A DNA stretch of 23,793 bases, taken from assembly GCA_964345365.1 (NCBI GenBank), contig CAYFQR010000023.1, positions 1 to 23,793 of the forward strand, read 5' to 3'. Shown here in pieces: positions 22,073 to 23,793 of the stretch (within the stretch, counting starts at the first letter, position 1; the number at the start of each line of letters is the position of its first letter). The notes beneath the pieces were generated by a model. It searched no databases, was not told the DNA's origin, and saw only the letters and a list, made by a program, of their open reading frames with translations. The position numbers and the translations under genes are program-made. Source of the DNA: RUG754 sp964345365. Lineage in GTDB: Bacteria; Bacillota; Clostridia; Peptostreptococcales; Anaerovoracaceae.

Positions 22073-22110
22073 CTGTAAATGAAAGAAAATCTTTTGTTTA
22101 CAGTTTTTTT
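22073..22110 (+). terminator. Riboswitch expression-platform terminator
   Basis: A 14-pair stem, CTGTAAA (22073-22079) with TTTACAG (22097-22103) extended inward to a three-base loop, then seven Ts. It is very likely the structure formed when the riboswitch binds cobalamin. Confidence 0.85.
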
Positions 22111-22311
22111 GTGTTTTGAGACTATATTTCCGTCCCCTTTTAAGAAAGGAGGCATTTGTCAGGGCGGAAAAAACCGATACGGTTGTATTTCTAAAACGGA
22201 GTACGACAGAGAAAATACTTTCACAGTATTAAACTCGGCTTACCGATAAGAGTTTGCGTCGGTAGGACGCGAGAAAAAGAGCAAACAAAACATTTAGAAA
22301 GGAGAAATAAC
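22111..22311 (+). other. 5' untranslated region of the secreted-protein gene
   Basis: About 200 bases with no convincing gene. GCGTC at 22256-22260 pairs with GACGC at 22266-22270. An AAAGGAGG at 22145 precedes only a possible 12-codon TTG frame. The true ribosome site, AAAGGAG, sits just before ATG 22312. Confidence 0.5.
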
Positions 22312-23560
22312 ATGAATTCTTATTCTAACGAAAAAAGAATCAGAGGCAAGAAAATATTAGTACTTGCCATGTCGCTTATGCTGATAATGGTCATGATACC
22401 TGCGTCGGCATTTGCATCCGGTTCGGCGAGCGACTTAACCGGCTTCGGGACTTGTGTCCAGAGCATAACGCTTAGCGGCGCCGGAAGGAGCGATTCAAAT
22501 CATATTGGAGCCTCAGGGCGTGGCGGAGAGTTGTCCCTGCAAAAAAATCACGCCGACAGCTCCGATAATCATAAAGGGCGGTGCAAAAACCTCTTGGAGT
22601 GAGACCGATGACGGAGAGTCCGGGTATAGCTCAAACACCTCGAAGCTCCTTTCGCTGAACCCGAAAACGGGCAAGGTGCTTGACATCGCCGAAAATCTGA
22701 AATGCGACATCAGGAGCAACATCTCGTATGATAAAAAGACCGAAAGATATTATTTCACGACCAAGGGCGGAAGCTTTTATTCGGTTAAGGTAACCAAATC
22801 GGGCAAGATAGAGGATATCAAGGAGCTTGATATCGGCGGCATGAGCACATCCACGCCCGCGGTATATAACGGAAGAGCCTATATAGGAGTGTCGGGAGTT
22901 TCACAGTTCGGAAAGTACGGCGGTCACAATATAACCGTAATAGACTTGGATAAATGGGAGATTGCGTATACCGCGCCGTGCATGGGCTATCCTCAGACGA
23001 GCGGACTGGTTACGACCGCCTACGAAAAAGAAGACGATTATGTATATGTTTATTTCTTCGAAAATATGACGCCGGGCAAGCTGAGATACCTCAAGGATAA
23101 ACCGGGGCAGAAGGAAGTACTTTCACCTTCCGAGGAAGTGATAAAAGAGGGCGGAGCCGACAAGACCTATCTCTGCGCACCCGTGCTGTTTACGCCTTCC
23201 GGAGCGCAGGCTCAGTATGCTATATGCAGCCCGATTGCGGATGAGTACGGCACAATTTACTTTAAGAACGATTCCGCGCAGATGATGGCGCTCGGCAGCA
23301 AGATAAAATCCATATCAATAGTCGAGAAGCCGAAGAAACTCAGCTATAAGGCGGGGGAGAAGTTCAATGCTAAGGGCATGAAGGTAGTCGCCAATCTTAC
23401 AAACGGCAAAACCATGGACATTACGCAATATGTCAAATATAACAAGTATGCGCTCGAAAAAGGCGAAAGCGATATTTTCATCTACTATTCGGGACAGCTA
23501 TATAACGACAGCGGCAATCTGGAAACGCTGTACGCTACGTTGGATATAAAAGTGAGCTGA
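22312..23560 (+). pseudogene. Secreted PQQ-like beta-propeller / Ig-like surface protein, frameshifted
   Basis: The first frame (ATG 22312) encodes a signal peptide (basic start, hydrophobic LVLAMSLMLIMVMIPASAFA, cleavage near AFA-SG) but stops at 22602. The second frame is open from 22469 to TGA 23560. It carries propeller-type blades (KLLSLNPKTGKVLD, GSFYSVKVTKSGKIEDIKEL, STPAVYNGRAYIGVSG) and a C-terminal bacterial Ig-like domain (SYKAGEKFNAKGMKVVANLT). A frame change between 22469 and 22600 joins them. B12-riboswitch control suggests a corrinoid-scavenging surface role. Clostridial relatives of this kind often carry a transcobalamin-like DUF4430 domain, but I do not see one here. It could be one damaged gene or a sequencing error. 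Confidence 0.7.
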
Positions 23561-23607
23561 AACAGGCTCAAAAATCAAAGTGACAAGACTTTATATTTTT
23601 CATCGAA

Positions 23608-23654
23608 AAGGGATTCCCCAAAAAACTCTCAGCGGGAGTCCCTTCTCCCTTTTT
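23608..23654 (+). terminator. Terminator after the secreted-protein gene
   Basis: AAGGGATTCCC (23608-23618) pairs with GGGAGTCCCTT (23634-23644) over 11 base pairs around a 15-base loop. Five Ts follow after a short gap at 23650. Confidence 0.7.
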
Positions 23655-23722
23655 GCCGGCTGTTAAAATCGAAATCGTTTTTTGTCGTTTTTTGTGTATA
23701 GAAAAAAGACAAGGAGATACCT

Positions 23723-23793
23723 ATGGAAGAAAACAAGGCTTGTGCCATTATTGAAAATATAGATGTGAAAAGCATGATTTATACTTTCAGAGA
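23723..23793 (+). CDS. ORF6N-domain-type protein, N-terminus only
   Basis: ATG 23723 follows AAGGAGATA at good spacing and the frame stays open to the window end. The visible residues (MEENKACAIIENIDVKSMIY followed by TFR) resemble the start of ORF6N-domain proteins, a phage-derived DNA-binding family that typically continues with GKQVML and DLAELY. Only 23 residues are visible, so the call rests on this opening alone. Confidence 0.5.
   Translation, partial: MEENKACAIIENIDVKSMIYTFR

Noticed and set aside
21842..22110. EutX/Rli55-like B12-controlled decoy RNA for EutV
   Set aside because: I searched the riboswitch downstream region for paired GANGNA hexaloops and found none. A plain terminator and a secreted-protein gene follow instead.
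22145..22195. Leader peptide starting at TTG 22156
   Set aside because: The spacing to GGAGG is too short, there are only 12 codons, and there is no recognisable content.

Overview
This window looks like chromosomal DNA from an anaerobic, spore-former-type Firmicute of class Clostridia. The evidence is strong AGGAGG ribosome sites, moderate GC, the split bacterial form of the pyrrolysine machinery, an EutV/EutW-regulated ethanolamine locus and a Gram-positive-style LexA. I cannot fix the genus from sequence alone.

Layout. (1) Positions 1-2836 are the distal part of a pyrrolysine (Pyl) cassette: a damaged pylD, tRNA-Pyl(CUA), pylSn, a LysO-family lysine-exporter-like gene and pylB. pylC and the catalytic synthetase gene pylSc must lie outside the window. 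(2) Positions 2837-4297 hold lexA on the minus strand, flanked by two related hairpin repeats and a duplicated scrap of its own 3' end. (3) Positions 4134-21762 are a complete ethanolamine-utilisation microcompartment operon in the order eutS, eutP, eutV, eutW, eutA, eutB, eutC, eutL, eutM1, an eutK-like gene, eutM2, eutT, eutN, eutH, eutQ, eutJ, an EutS/PduU-like shell gene, a second eutN, pduS, pduT, a small EutT/EutQ-like gene, eutE and pduL. (4) Positions 21789-23560 hold a promoter, a cobalamin riboswitch with its terminator and a frameshifted secreted beta-propeller protein. (5) From 23723 an ORF6N-type gene begins and runs off the end.

How it works together. EutH admits ethanolamine. 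EutBC cleaves it to acetaldehyde and ammonia inside a protein shell, using adenosylcobalamin made by EutT and kept active by EutA. EutE makes acetyl-CoA and PduL makes acetyl-phosphate. PduS and PduT probably carry electrons across the shell for cobalamin reduction or cofactor recycling. EutW and EutV sense the substrate and prevent termination at two leaders, upstream of eutS and eutA. Both leaders contain paired hairpins with GANGNA hexaloops whose second hairpin excludes a terminator.

Most unusual points. Because the organism encodes an amber-suppressing tRNA, it matters that eutP, eutV and eutW lie in one reading frame separated only by single TAG codons, and that a small microcompartment gene is likewise joined to eutE by one TAG. 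Other notable points are the LysO-type transporter inside the pyl cassette, the internal deletion in pylD, a 43-bp minisatellite between eutS and eutP, and two EutM proteins that are almost identical despite many synonymous differences.
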